Shown here one piece after another: positions 33,230-41,575 of a stretch of 41,575 nt of DNA. A model generated the notes under the pieces. The model saw only the letters and a program-made list of their open reading frames with translations. It ran no database searches and was not told where the DNA came from. A program made the translations under genes and the position numbers. The DNA comes from an uncultured bacterium (GTDB lineage Bacteria > Bacillota_I > Bacilli_A > RFN20 > CAG-826). The stretch is taken from NCBI GenBank assembly GCA_949285325.1, contig CASDYZ010000048.1, positions 1 through 41,575 of the forward strand. The letters are read 5' to 3'. The stretch's first letter is position 1. Every line of letters starts with the position of its first letter.

Positions 33230-34144
33230 ATGGAGCCACTAATCGACATTAAAAATCTATCCAAACAATATAAATCGAGCGATGTAAAAGCAATAGACGA
33301 CATATCTTTTGAAATACGTAAAGGAGAATTGTTCGCCTTTTTAGGCGTCAATGGTGCGGGCAAATCCACCGCTATTAATATCTTAGTGGGCATCATCAAA
33401 AAAGATAATGGCGAGATATATATTGAAGGTAAAAATATTGAAGAACAATCTTCTTTACTTAAAAATGATATCGGTGTCGTCTTTCAGTCATCCTTGTTAG
33501 ATAAACATTTAACTGTGAGACAAAATCTATTTTTTCGAGCGGTACTTTATGGGATGAATAAAAAAGAATTTGAAGAAAGGCTTAGTTTTTTCAGCGCACA
33601 ACTAGAGTTAAAACCTATATTAAATAGACCTCTAGGCAAATTGAGTGGGGGACAAAAAAGAAAAGTCGATATTGTCCGGGCTTTAATGCATAAACCAAAA
33701 ATATTAATATTAGACGAACCTACGACTGGTTTAGATCCAAAGACGAGGCAAGAAGTATGGTTGTTAATTAATACTTTAATTAAAAAAGATAATTTAACCG
33801 TACTTTTAACTACCCATTATATGGAAGAAGCAGTCAATTCTAATTACGTCGTCATCATCGATAAAGGTAAAATTGTATGCCGAGGCACGCCGCAAGAATT
33901 GAAAAATAAATATGCGAATGACTATTTAAATATATATAAATATAAAGATGAGTTATTAGATGTATTAAAAGAAGAGAATGTTAAATATAAAAAAGACAAC
34001 AACAAGATTCAAATATTGTTCGATTCCACAACAAGCGCGAAAGATTTTGTTATTAGTTATCAAAAATACATATATGACCTAGAAATTATTAAAGGTACGA
34101 TGGATGATGTATTTTTAAATGTAACTGGAAAGGAACTAATATAA
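33230..34144 (+). CDS. ABC transporter ATP-binding protein (DrrA/CcmA-like)
   Basis: 304 residues. Walker A GVNGAGKST, Q-loop VFQSSLLD, signature LSGGQKRKVDI, Walker B ILILDEPTTGLDP and H-loop TTHYME are all present, so the ATPase is complete. The C-terminal extension of about 75 residues is as in the daunorubicin-resistance type of exporters. It energises the permease whose ATG follows the stop directly. The substrate is unknown; an antibiotic, lipid or bacteriocin is possible. The gene leads a three-gene operon with a TGATATAAT promoter and no ribosome site. Confidence 0.92.
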   Translation: MEPLIDIKNLSKQYKSSDVKAIDDISFEIRKGELFAFLGVNGAGKSTAINILVGIIKKDNGEIYIEGKNIEEQSSLLKNDIGVVFQSSLLDKHLTVRQNLFFRAVLYGMNKKEFEERLSFFSAQLELKPILNRPLGKLSGGQKRKVDIVRALMHKPKILILDEPTTGLDPKTRQEVWLLINTLIKKDNLTVLLTTHYMEEAVNSNYVVIIDKGKIVCRGTPQELKNKYANDYLNIYKYKDELLDVLKEENVKYKKDNNKIQILFDSTTSAKDFVISYQKYIYDLEIIKGTMDDVFLNVTGKELI

Positions 34145-35050
34145 ATGAATAAAGATCTTACTTCTTTATATTATTTATCAAAAAGAAATGTAATCTTATA
34201 TTTTAAAGATAAAATGACATTTTTTGTTTCTTTAATCACTCCGATGATACTACTTATTCTTTTTGTCACCTTTTTAAATGACACTTATAAAAATTCAATA
34301 AATAATATTTTTTCTTCAGTAAGTATAGATAATAAATTAATCGACGCGTTTACTGGTGGGTGGCTTTTTTCTTCCGTCTTATCCACTTCTACTTTGACAG
34401 TAACGTTTTGTTCAGGGATTATGGTTATCGATAAAATAAATAATGTCGATATCGATTTTAAAATTACTCCTGTTAAACCTTTTATTTTAAAACTAAGTTA
34501 TGTTTTATCTAATTTAATATCCACTTTGATAATTGCTTTTATTTTACTTATCATCGGGATGATTTATCTTGCTTTCATCGGCTTTTATTTAAGTGCGATA
34601 GATATTTTATTAATAATTATAAATATTATCCTTTCATCTTTATTCGCTACACTTTTAGCGAACATCATTTGGACTTTTACCCGTTCTAGCGGGGTGACGA
34701 GTGGTATATGTACACTTGTCTCAGCCTTATATGGATTTATATGTGGGGCGTATATACCTATCAATTCAATGGGTAAACCTTTCCAATACATCACCTCGTT
34801 CTTACCTGGTACATATTCCACCATTATATTTAGAAAAACATTTTTAAATGGGGTGCTAGATAAGATGGGTGAAACCGCGCCTTCTATTACGATAGATGAG
34901 GTTGCCAAAGCTTTCGATGTCAAATTTTGTTTCTTTGATTTTGAATTAAATTTACAAATATTATTTATTTTATCTATTTCTTTTATTGCTATTTTGTTTA
35001 TCATTTTATTGATAGTTAGTCTACTTAGAGACAAAAAAGAAAATAAATGA
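34145..35050 (+). CDS. ABC-2 type permease
   Basis: 301 residues with about six membrane helices: residues about 28-45, 75-95, 117-145, 155-180, 190-208 and 270-293. An extracellular loop follows the first helix. The segment PINSMGKPFQYITSFLPGTY before the last loop is typical of ABC-2 permeases (NPL/FLPGT pattern). It forms the membrane part of the exporter with the upstream ATPase. The start is adjacent to the ATPase stop, with AAGGAA as possible ribosome site, and the last 4 bp (ATGA) overlap the next gene. Six consecutive helices in one polypeptide suggest a homodimer. Confidence 0.88.
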   Translation: MNKDLTSLYYLSKRNVILYFKDKMTFFVSLITPMILLILFVTFLNDTYKNSINNIFSSVSIDNKLIDAFTGGWLFSSVLSTSTLTVTFCSGIMVIDKINNVDIDFKITPVKPFILKLSYVLSNLISTLIIAFILLIIGMIYLAFIGFYLSAIDILLIIINIILSSLFATLLANIIWTFTRSSGVTSGICTLVSALYGFICGAYIPINSMGKPFQYITSFLPGTYSTIIFRKTFLNGVLDKMGETAPSITIDEVAKAFDVKFCFFDFELNLQILFILSISFIAILFIILLIVSLLRDKKENK

Positions 35051-35943
35051 AAATATTACTAATTTATTATACTGGTACATATAACACTCGCTTTTTATCG
35101 AATAAAATAAAAGAGAGATTTATCTTAGATAATCACGAAGTCGAACTCGTTGAATTTAATAAAGACGCACCTACGATAGATGCTTCTAATTACGATTTAA
35201 TCGGTTTAGGTTATCCAATATATGGATTTAATTCTCCTAAACCTTTCAATCAATATTTAAAAAGTAATATAAAATTTAAAAAAGGGCAAAAATATTTTAT
35301 ATATAAAAATTCAGGAGAAACTTTTTCACTTAATAACGCATCGAGTAGAACGATAAAAAATTTAGGTAGAAAACGTAAGATAAAACTAGTGGGTGAATAC
35401 CACTTCGTTCTACCCTACAACATCCACTTTCCATTCGAGGAAAATTTCATAAAAGAAATATTACAATATAATGAAAAATTACTCGATATACTCATCTATA
35501 ATCTAAAACAATATAACATTAAAATTATCAATTCTAATATATTTTATGATATCGCTTCATTTTTTATTTCTATTCAAAAAGTGGGTGGACCAATCAATTC
35601 ATTTTTTTATAAAGTTGACAATAATAAATGTATAAAATGTATGAAATGCATCAATGAATGCCCATCAAAAAATATATATATCGATAAGAAAAATAAAATT
35701 AAATTTCATCACGATTGCTACATGTGTATGAGGTGCTCGTTCTACTGCCCGGCTAACGCGATTAACATCGGTTTTTTAAACAGTTGGAAAGTATCTAATT
35801 ATTACAATTTATATGCATTAGATAAAGATAAGAAATTAGTTGCTCCTTATATAAAAGGAGATGAAAAAGGATTTTATAAATGCTTTAAAAAATATTTTGA
35901 TAAAATAGAAAAAGAATATCAAAAATTCAGTCAAAATATATGA
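35047..35943 (+). CDS. EFR1 family ferrodoxin (flavodoxin-like plus two [4Fe-4S] clusters)
   Basis: 298 residues. An N-terminal flavodoxin-like fold (LLIYYTGTYNTRFL, phosphate-loop-like; YDLIGLGYPIYGF; KYFIYKNSGE) is followed by two ferredoxin motifs, CIKCMKCINECPSK and CYMCMRCSFYCPAN. This combination defines the EFR1 group, common in anaerobic Firmicutes, and suggests electron transfer from ferredoxin-like clusters to an FMN site. The partner is unknown. It overlaps the permease by 4 bp, so it is translated with the ABC exporter; the link between them may be coordinated control or modification of the exported compound. Confidence 0.9.
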   Translation: MKILLIYYTGTYNTRFLSNKIKERFILDNHEVELVEFNKDAPTIDASNYDLIGLGYPIYGFNSPKPFNQYLKSNIKFKKGQKYFIYKNSGETFSLNNASSRTIKNLGRKRKIKLVGEYHFVLPYNIHFPFEENFIKEILQYNEKLLDILIYNLKQYNIKIINSNIFYDIASFFISIQKVGGPINSFFYKVDNNKCIKCMKCINECPSKNIYIDKKNKIKFHHDCYMCMRCSFYCPANAINIGFLNSWKVSNYYNLYALDKDKKLVAPYIKGDEKGFYKCFKKYFDKIEKEYQKFSQNI

Positions 35944-36022
35944 AAAATACTTAAAACTATACTTTTTTTAATTTATTTAGAATAAAAATATACATTAAAT
36001 TAAATGAGGTAAAATTATTAAT

Positions 36023-37333
36023 TTAATAAATACATATCGAAAAAATAAAAAATACAAATAATCTTAAATTGACGACTGATTGTAAATCTAAACTATTTTT
36101 ATTAAGCAAAAATTCTTCAAGTGAGATTATTAAAATTCCCCTTTCGTTTGTATATGATAAAAATGGTCTATTGATAACTAAAATCTTTTTAAAAGAATTT
36201 TTTACTTTAATCAATACATCATATTAATTTTCTAAATGTTTGCTATAAGGTATATCATCCATAATTTGAATGAAATATTCTTTACTAGATATTCTTGCAA
36301 TAAAATCTATTTCGCTTTGAACATAGACATATTTTCCTTCTTTATTTTTCTTTTTCTGCGTCAGGAATCCAACATCGACTCTATATCCTCTACCCACGAG
36401 TTCATTGTACACTACATTTTCAATTAAAAATCCTTGATTAGTTTCTCTGAAGTTGATGCGTATATTCCTAAGTCCAATATCTTGGCAGTAATATTTACAT
36501 GGTGTATTTAAATATTTATTCGTCCGTATGTCATATCTATTTACTTTATCAAAAAGGAAAGCGTCGGTTATCTCTTCGAAAAATCTAGTTATCGTCTCAT
36601 TATCAATTTTTATTTTTCTTTCACTATATAAATAATTAGCCATGTTGAGAGGATTAGTTAAAGAACCAGTAACAGCGCAAAGTGCATCGACAATCATATA
36701 TAATTCATCGATTAAATTAGTGTTGATATTTCTTCTAATATCATCGATATACACTTTTTTCATTAAATTGTCTAAATATCTTTCTTTTGCTAAATCGGTT
36801 TCCTCTTCAAAAAGTCCAGGCATCCCACCGTATCTAATATATTCATTTAATGCGAAGCGTTTATCTTTTTGATAGGTATCGTAAAACTCACTAAAATAGA
36901 GAGGACGGACATTAATCTCACTACCTCTATCTTTAAATTCATCATTTATATCTTTAGATAAAAATTTAGAATTAGAACCTGTGATATATACATCATAATT
37001 TGGATGTTTGTTAAGTGAATTGACACATCGAACAAAATCATTAGCTAATTGAACTTCATCGATAAATATATAATATTGAGTTTTGTCATCGTTTGCCTTA
37101 TTTTCTATATATTCTCTCAACTTGCCTTTTTCTCTTAATGCATCATTTTCTTCATCATCTAATTGAACGATAATAATTTGATTTTCATTAACTCCATTTT
37201 CAATTAGATACTGCTTATATATTTTTAAAAGTAAAAAAGATTTACCACATCTTCTAAGGCCAGTGATAATCTTAACTTTTGAAGAATGCCTTTTTGAAAT
37301 TAATTGATTTAAATAAAAATCTCTCTTAATCAT
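36023..37333 (-). pseudogene. AAA_14/DUF4143 ATPase (copy 3) interrupted near the C-terminus by TAA
   Basis: The first 369 codons (37333-36227) give an ATPase of a different DUF4143 subgroup: Walker A TGLRRCGKSF, Walker B YYIFIDEVQLAN, then YITGSNSKFLS, and the C-terminal YNELVGRGYRVDVGFL. They end at a TAA at 36226-36224 in SKHLEN-stop. The same frame continues with YDV, then IKVKNSFKKILVINRPFLSY and GILIISLEEFLLNKNSLDL, exactly the usual end of this family. A single change (for example GAA to TAA) explains the break. The product lacks its last strand-helix elements, so it is probably inactive, though the ATPase part could still fold. Ribosome site GGAG. Function of the family unknown. Confidence 0.8.
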
Positions 37334-37347
37334 ATATAATCTCCAAT

Positions 37348-37379
37348 CGCAAAAAACTAGAAAATTCCACTTTTTTGCG
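37348..37379. other. Inverted repeat between divergent genes
   Basis: CGCAAAAAA (37348-37356) and TTTTTTGCG (37371-37379), perfect 9-bp arms with 14-nt spacer, just upstream of ATPase 3. Operator or small hairpin. A second imperfect repeat (TTAGG/CCTAA) lies near 37446-37464. Confidence 0.4.
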
Positions 37380-37551
37380 GTTCTCCAAATTAACTACAAC
37401 TTTATTTATTTTTCGAGGTAATGCGATTAATGTTCATTTAAAACTTAGGGGCAAAGTTACCTAACTTTTAAATGATATATTAATGCTTATATCTTTTCAT
37501 TTAATTTAAAAAGAGTAAACTAATTAAAGAAGAAAAGAAGTGAAAAATATT

Positions 37552-38418
37552 ATGGAAATAGATTATGAAGTATTAAATAAAATATTTAATAAAGATTATG
37601 AAATAATCGATAAAATCCAAGGTGGGATGACTAATTTTTCTCATCTTATTAAATCAAAAAATAAATATTATATCCTTTATCAAGGGAGCGATTTTGCTAA
37701 TCTATCTATCGATAGACAATTAGAAAGACACTGTCAGTCTCTTGTCTATTCTCTTAACATTACAAGTAAAAATATATACTTTGATATAGATAAAGGGATA
37801 AAGGTAAATGAATATATATTAGGTGATTCTCTTAATAATGTAGATAATTTTTCATATGAAGCGGTAAGTGCACTTCTACACACACTCCACGACTCTCACC
37901 TTAAAAGTGGTAAAACATTTAATATGTTAGAATCTATGGATAATTATTTAAAGATATTAAATAAACAAAATGTTAAATTAGACGATGCTTTTTATCCAAT
38001 GTTAAATTTAATTAAAAATAATTTTATTTATTTATCATCATTTAAAAAGACGATATGCCACAACGACTTTCAAAAATCTAACATCGTTAAAAGTGTAGAT
38101 GATAAATACTACATGATCGACTTTGAATTTATGATGGATAACGACTTAGTGTACGATATTGCCGCGTTTGCAAATAACGACATGAAAGAAGGGCTAAAAT
38201 TATTAGATGTATATTTTAACCATCAAATAAATGATGATATTTTAAAAAGGTTTTATTTTTACCGCATGTATCTATCTCTTCAGTGGTACGTATTAGCAAA
38301 AATTAAAAGTAAAAATGAAGATAATGATATATTAGGTTTTGACTTTAATAAAGTCGCCTCATTCTTTTTTGACAATGCTTTATATTGTTATAAATATTTA
38401 ACGACTAATTTTAAATAA
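37552..38418 (+). CDS. Choline/ethanolamine kinase-like phosphotransferase (LicA/APH fold)
   Basis: 288 residues from the ATG at 37552; a GTG at 37540 is also possible. The aminoglycoside-phosphotransferase/choline-kinase fold is shown by the P-loop-like IQGGMTNFSHLI, the catalytic ICHNDFQKSNIV (Brenner motif with catalytic Asp and Asn) and the metal motif YMIDFEFMMDNDLVYDIAAF. In related bacteria LicA phosphorylates choline for decoration of teichoic acids or polysaccharides. Choline, ethanolamine and other hydroxylated substrates cannot be separated by sequence. Nearby polysaccharide genes favour a surface role, but no partner lic gene is visible here. Ribosome site is weak. Confidence 0.8.
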   Translation: MEIDYEVLNKIFNKDYEIIDKIQGGMTNFSHLIKSKNKYYILYQGSDFANLSIDRQLERHCQSLVYSLNITSKNIYFDIDKGIKVNEYILGDSLNNVDNFSYEAVSALLHTLHDSHLKSGKTFNMLESMDNYLKILNKQNVKLDDAFYPMLNLIKNNFIYLSSFKKTICHNDFQKSNIVKSVDDKYYMIDFEFMMDNDLVYDIAAFANNDMKEGLKLLDVYFNHQINDDILKRFYFYRMYLSLQWYVLAKIKSKNEDNDILGFDFNKVASFFFDNALYCYKYLTTNFK

Positions 38419-38420
38419 TA

Positions 38421-39581
38421 TTATTTCTTTTTAAACATCTTACTAATTTTATTAAATAAAATGTTTATTGGTTTTGCCACCACCGGGAGTAGCATAGTGA
38501 CCACTAAGAATATAAAAGAAGGATATATATCTAGAAAATTAAATGTTTCTTTATCGATTAAAAATCCTGTTGCGTAGAATAACAATAATATTAAATAAGC
38601 GATTAAGGCGGATAAAAGTAAAGATAACTCAATGATAATCAATATCGTTATTATTCTATTTTTATGCCCTTTGTGTTTAGTGTTTATTAAAAAATCAAAA
38701 CAAGACGAATAGATAAAACCACTTATGCCGAAAAAGACAATCGATATAATAAGTATCAATATTGAATCTAATAGTTCGTTATATTTAAATGAATAGACGA
38801 TTAAAGAGGAGAAAAGGACCATCAAAAATGTTGAAAACATAATCAAAAGTATCGATGACCAATTCTTTTTTATCGATATAAATAAGTTTTTAACAAATTG
38901 TTTTTTGCTTGGTTTTTGATTTTCTTTATCTTCATTTTCATTTTCACCAACGACGATAAAATAATAATTGTCGTTATTATTTTCTATCTGCTCCTCATCA
39001 CTTTTGTCGTCTATCAGTATGACATCTTCGTCACTAGTTACACCATTATCTTGTTTAACAAAATCGTTAAATATGAGGACAGGATAGGATATATTATCAA
39101 AATTAGCTATAGTCTTTTTAATTATGTTGATGTTTTTCTTATTTACTGCATTTGATAAATCGACGCTGACGTATTTAGCGTCTAATTGTTTGAGATTTAT
39201 CAATATTTGATTTATTTTATTAACATTATCTTCTTCTTTATCTAAGGGTAATTTTTTTAATTTTATTAAAGTATTATAGATGTTATCTTTAAAAGAATTT
39301 AATTCATCTTTAGTGGTGAGAAAAAACGCTTTTAAAGCAATATTTTTACTATTTATTTTATAATTTATCCATATTTTATTTTCATCTTCATTAAGTGGTA
39401 AAGATATAAAATCATCATCAAAATTTAAAACAAATTTTATAATATTGTTATCTTTATTTTCGCCGTTAAATAACAAATTAAACAATGTGTCATTATCTAT
39501 ATAATTGACACCATTGGTAAAAGAATAATTACTTATTTCTTCTTTTCCCTTATTTGTTTTTGTTATATCAACTTTTAACAT
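38421..39581 (-). CDS. Large hypothetical membrane protein
   Basis: 386 residues; I do not recognise a family. About 230 N-terminal residues are soluble and hydrophilic, with an acidic Asn/Asp-rich linker (DDKSDEEQIENNNDN) and a short strand YYFIVVGENE. Four or five membrane helices follow: about residues 240-265, 272-297, 309-335, 350-370. The protein ends with a basic tail (KISKMFKKK). AAAAGGGT before the ATG may serve as a ribosome site. The gene is 57 bp downstream of ugd on the same strand and converges on the LicA-like kinase, so it may be a later member of the polysaccharide operon. Confidence 0.6.
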   Translation of the reverse strand: MLKVDITKTNKGKEEISNYSFTNGVNYIDNDTLFNLLFNGENKDNNIIKFVLNFDDDFISLPLNEDENKIWINYKINSKNIALKAFFLTTKDELNSFKDNIYNTLIKLKKLPLDKEEDNVNKINQILINLKQLDAKYVSVDLSNAVNKKNINIIKKTIANFDNISYPVLIFNDFVKQDNGVTSDEDVILIDDKSDEEQIENNNDNYYFIVVGENENEDKENQKPSKKQFVKNLFISIKKNWSSILLIMFSTFLMVLFSSLIVYSFKYNELLDSILILIISIVFFGISGFIYSSCFDFLINTKHKGHKNRIITILIIIELSLLLSALIAYLILLLFYATGFLIDKETFNFLDIYPSFIFLVVTMLLPVVAKPINILFNKISKMFKKK

Positions 39582-39638
39582 ACCCTTTTAATAAAAATAT
39601 ATTACCATAACGATAAGTTAATTTTAATATTTAACATA

Positions 39639-40826
39639 TTAATCTCTATGGTACACATCTTTAGTGTAAACTTTGTGCATGACATCTACTATATTCTCAT
39701 CCACCCTGTTGGCGATTATTAAATCACATTTATTTTTAAAAGTATCTATATCCTTAATAACATTGATATCTAAATAATTATCAGCGGCTAAATTTGGTTC
39801 ATATAAAAATATTTTACTTTTATCGTATTTATCTTTTAATCCATTTAATATGTCGATAATCGAACTTTGTCTAAAGTCAGTTACACCTTGTTTCATATTT
39901 AATCGATAAATACCTACATACTGCCCATCTTTTATATTAGATAATATGTCGTCAATAATATATTTTTTTCTAATCTCATTAGATTCGACAATTGAAGAGA
40001 TAATAATTGAAGGTATATTAGAAAATGTCTCTTTAAGTTGTTTAGTGTCTTTAGGTAGACAATAACCACCATAACCGAAGGATGGGTTATTGTAAAATTG
40101 ACCAATTCTTTTATCTAGGCACACCCCATCAATTATATTTTTAGCGTTTAATTTTTTACTAGATGCATAAGTATCAAGTTCGTTAAAAAAGGATATGCGC
40201 ATCGCTAAAAAAGTATTGGCGAACAATTTAGTGCTCTCCGCCTCTTCTAAACTCATAATTAAAGTTTTAACACAAGCATCTTCACAAGCCTCTTTAAATA
40301 AATCGATAATTAGTTCACCTTTATTATTAGTTATATCGCTGACACCCACTATTATTCTTGAAGGATGTAGACTATCGTATAACGCCTCCCCTTCTTTTAA
40401 AAACTCTGGACAAAAATAAATGTCGATATAATTATATTTTTTTATTAAAGACGACGTATATCCTATCGGTATTGTCGATTTAATAATAACTATACATTTA
40501 TCGTTTATTTTAAATAATTTATCTAACACATCTTCAATAGATGAGGTATCAAAATACTTATTTTGAATATTGTAATCAGTCGGTGTCGCGATTATGACTA
40601 TATCGGCATTTTTACATTCATTTATATCTAAACTCCCCCTTATATTTAAAGAGGGATTATTTTTAAAATAATCATCGATATCTTTATCGATAAATGTCGA
40701 TTTTTTATTGTTGATTAAATCGATTTTTTCTTTAACGATATCAATCAATACCGCTTCATTATTTTTTGAAAGCACTAAAGCGTTAGATAATCCGACATAT
40801 CCCGCTCCAAAAACACAAATCTTCAT
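39639..40826 (-). CDS. ugd: UDP-glucose 6-dehydrogenase
   Basis: 395 residues, the normal length. It oxidises UDP-glucose to UDP-glucuronate with two NAD, providing a precursor of acidic polysaccharides. The NAD-binding GAGYVGLSNALVL (residues 7-19), IIATPTDY, KSTIPIGYT and the catalytic-Cys motif GYGGYCLPKDTKQL are intact, as is CPEFLKEG. The start is 18 nt after the sugar-transferase stop, without a ribosome site; a TGATATACT element inside the end of that gene lies 9 nt upstream, so there may be an internal leaderless promoter. Together the two enzymes point to capsule or exopolysaccharide synthesis. Confidence 0.93.
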   Translation of the reverse strand: MKICVFGAGYVGLSNALVLSKNNEAVLIDIVKEKIDLINNKKSTFIDKDIDDYFKNNPSLNIRGSLDINECKNADIVIIATPTDYNIQNKYFDTSSIEDVLDKLFKINDKCIVIIKSTIPIGYTSSLIKKYNYIDIYFCPEFLKEGEALYDSLHPSRIIVGVSDITNNKGELIIDLFKEACEDACVKTLIMSLEEAESTKLFANTFLAMRISFFNELDTYASSKKLNAKNIIDGVCLDKRIGQFYNNPSFGYGGYCLPKDTKQLKETFSNIPSIIISSIVESNEIRKKYIIDDILSNIKDGQYVGIYRLNMKQGVTDFRQSSIIDILNGLKDKYDKSKIFLYEPNLAADNYLDINVIKDIDTFKNKCDLIIANRVDENIVDVMHKVYTKDVYHRD

Positions 40827-40835
40827 AACTTTAAT

Positions 40836-40844
40836 AGTATATCA
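40836..40844 (-). promoter_or_regulatory. Extended -10 (TGATATACT) for ugd
   Basis: Minus strand TGA (40844-40842) plus TATACT (40841-40836), with 9 nt to the ATG at 40826. It lies directly against the upstream stop codon, so an operon with read-through is the alternative. Confidence 0.4.
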
Positions 40845-41444
40845 CTATTTCTTCGATACATCTTTAGATTTAAGTACTTGACCAATTGTTTTAAAAAATA
40901 TTTTCGCATCTAACCAAAAATTAATCTTGTTGTAGTATTCTCCATCCATTTGTCCTTTTGATATAGGATCGAGTTTGACTCTACCACTCACTTGGGCTAA
41001 ACCAGATAGTCCTGGTTTTAATTTAATGGAATTATTTTTTCTTCTCTCTTCGATTGTCTCTTTATCTTCATAAATTAAAGGTCTTGGGCCAATGAACGCC
41101 ATTTGGCCAACAAATATGTTGAGTAACTGCGGAGTCTCATCGATAGAAGTTCTTCTTAAAAATTTACCAAATTTAGTCACATATTTATCTGGATTATCAA
41201 TATGTTCACTCGTCTCGTGTGATGGGGCGTCTACTCTCATTGATCTAAATTTTATTAAAGGGAAAGGCTTAGAGTTTTTCCCGCATCGATATTGTTTAAA
41301 AAATGGGTGTCCGCCACTCGCAACTGCGTTTATTGGTATCACCCACCACCAAAGAAAAACAGAACATAAAATAATACCAATTAAAGAACCAAATATGCCA
41401 ATTAGTCTTTTAAAAGGTAGATATAGTTTTTGTGATGTTCTCAT
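40845..41444 (-). CDS. Initiating sugar-phosphate transferase (bacterial sugar transferase family)
   Basis: 199 residues, the short PglC/WcaJ-C-terminal type. It moves a sugar-1-phosphate from a UDP-sugar to undecaprenyl phosphate at the membrane and starts a polysaccharide repeat. One N-terminal re-entrant/membrane helix (about 12-35) is followed by the catalytic motifs FPLIKFRSMRVDA, RRTSIDETPQLLN, FIGPRPL and KPGLSGLAQVSGR, all conserved. Sugar specificity is unknown. The start is ATG at 41444 with AGGAAAG upstream and a TGGTATAAT box 21 nt away. Confidence 0.92.
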   Translation of the reverse strand: MRTSQKLYLPFKRLIGIFGSLIGIILCSVFLWWWVIPINAVASGGHPFFKQYRCGKNSKPFPLIKFRSMRVDAPSHETSEHIDNPDKYVTKFGKFLRRTSIDETPQLLNIFVGQMAFIGPRPLIYEDKETIEERRKNNSIKLKPGLSGLAQVSGRVKLDPISKGQMDGEYYNKINFWLDAKIFFKTIGQVLKSKDVSKK

Positions 41445-41465
41445 TTCTATTTAACTTTCCTACCC

Positions 41466-41474
41466 ATTATACCA
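41466..41474 (-). promoter_or_regulatory. Extended -10 of the sugar-transferase/ugd genes
   Basis: Minus strand TGG (41474-41472) plus TATAAT (41471-41466), the same element as in the tRNA promoters. The remaining bases to 41575 are AT-rich with nothing recognisable. Confidence 0.6.
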
Positions 41475-41575
41475 AAAAAATCTAAAGAATAAAGATAAAT
41501 ATTTTTTATCGATTTTAAATAATATTTTCTTATTTATTTAATATTATTAAATATAAATTTAATTAAACTACAAAT

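Noticed and set aside
34145-35050. UGA read as tryptophan (Mycoplasma code)
   Set aside because: TGA ends several intact genes, including this permease in a classical ATGA overlap, and Trp is encoded by TGG in conserved motifs.
36023-36214. Independent small gene after ATPase 3
   Set aside because: It is in the same frame as the ATPase and encodes that family's usual C-terminus, so it is the separated tail, not a gene.

Overview
The window comes from a low-GC Gram-positive bacterium. TGA is used as an ordinary stop, for example in the ATGA overlap at 35047-35050, so the Mycoplasma code does not apply. Several gene neighbourhoods follow Bacillus order: ylbF-rsmD-coaD, def-rnj, and nadK/CYTH/spx. 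Together with YitT, a bile-salt-hydrolase-like enzyme, an oxygen-sensitive class III ribonucleotide reductase and an archaeal/eukaryotic-type ProRS, this suggests a gut anaerobe of the Bacilli/Erysipelotrichia/Acholeplasma-like group. The lineage is an inference from gene content only.

Layout. 1-6060 is an accessory region. It holds the end of an Ig-like/VanZ surface protein, a broken MFS transporter, a frameshifted aldo/keto reductase, a bile-salt-hydrolase-like enzyme, two unknown genes (one a triple DFYNRI repeat protein) and a zinc-ribbon membrane protein whose promoter spacer contains a G8 tract. 6074-9599 has tRNA-Ser(GCU), proS, a degenerate GGDEF/EAL-like membrane protein and tRNA-Ser(CGA). 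9722-11128 is the first ATPase/DUF4143 module with 23-bp repeats. 11252-30265 is mostly housekeeping: YitT, a membrane thioredoxin-like protein, pgeF, coaD, rsmD, a YlbF-like protein, def, RNase J, maf, a catalytically empty EIIB-like protein, nadK, a CYTH protein, spx, nrdD (fused to a redoxin), trxB, nrdG, trpS, a HAD phosphatase, phosphoglucomutase and a RluD-like pseudouridine synthase. 30467-33229 is a tRNA-Ser(GGA)-linked island with a second ATPase/DUF4143 module, again with 23-bp repeats, and a decayed winged-helix regulator. 33230-35943 is an ABC exporter plus EFR1-type ferredoxin operon. 36023-41444 has a third DUF4143 ATPase broken by a stop, a LicA/choline-kinase-like gene, a membrane protein of unknown function, and Ugd plus an initiating sugar transferase from a surface polysaccharide locus.

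How the genes work together. nrdD, trxB and nrdG form an anaerobic dNTP-synthesis unit in which the reductase carries its own CPKC redoxin and the adjacent TrxB lacks the usual NADPH-binding signatures. spx, the EIIB-like protein, the GGDEF/EAL-like protein and the zinc-ribbon protein are likely regulatory. VanZ, the LicA-like kinase, Ugd and the sugar transferase concern the cell surface.

Two themes recur. First, many genes lack a Shine-Dalgarno sequence and instead have a -10 hexamer (often TGATATAAT) 6-9 nt before the start codon, so their transcripts should be leaderless. Second, two paralogous ATPases each have an exact 23-bp direct-repeat array ending 4-5 bp upstream of the -35 box, and both sit beside a tRNA-Ser gene. 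This second arrangement is my best candidate for an undescribed system.
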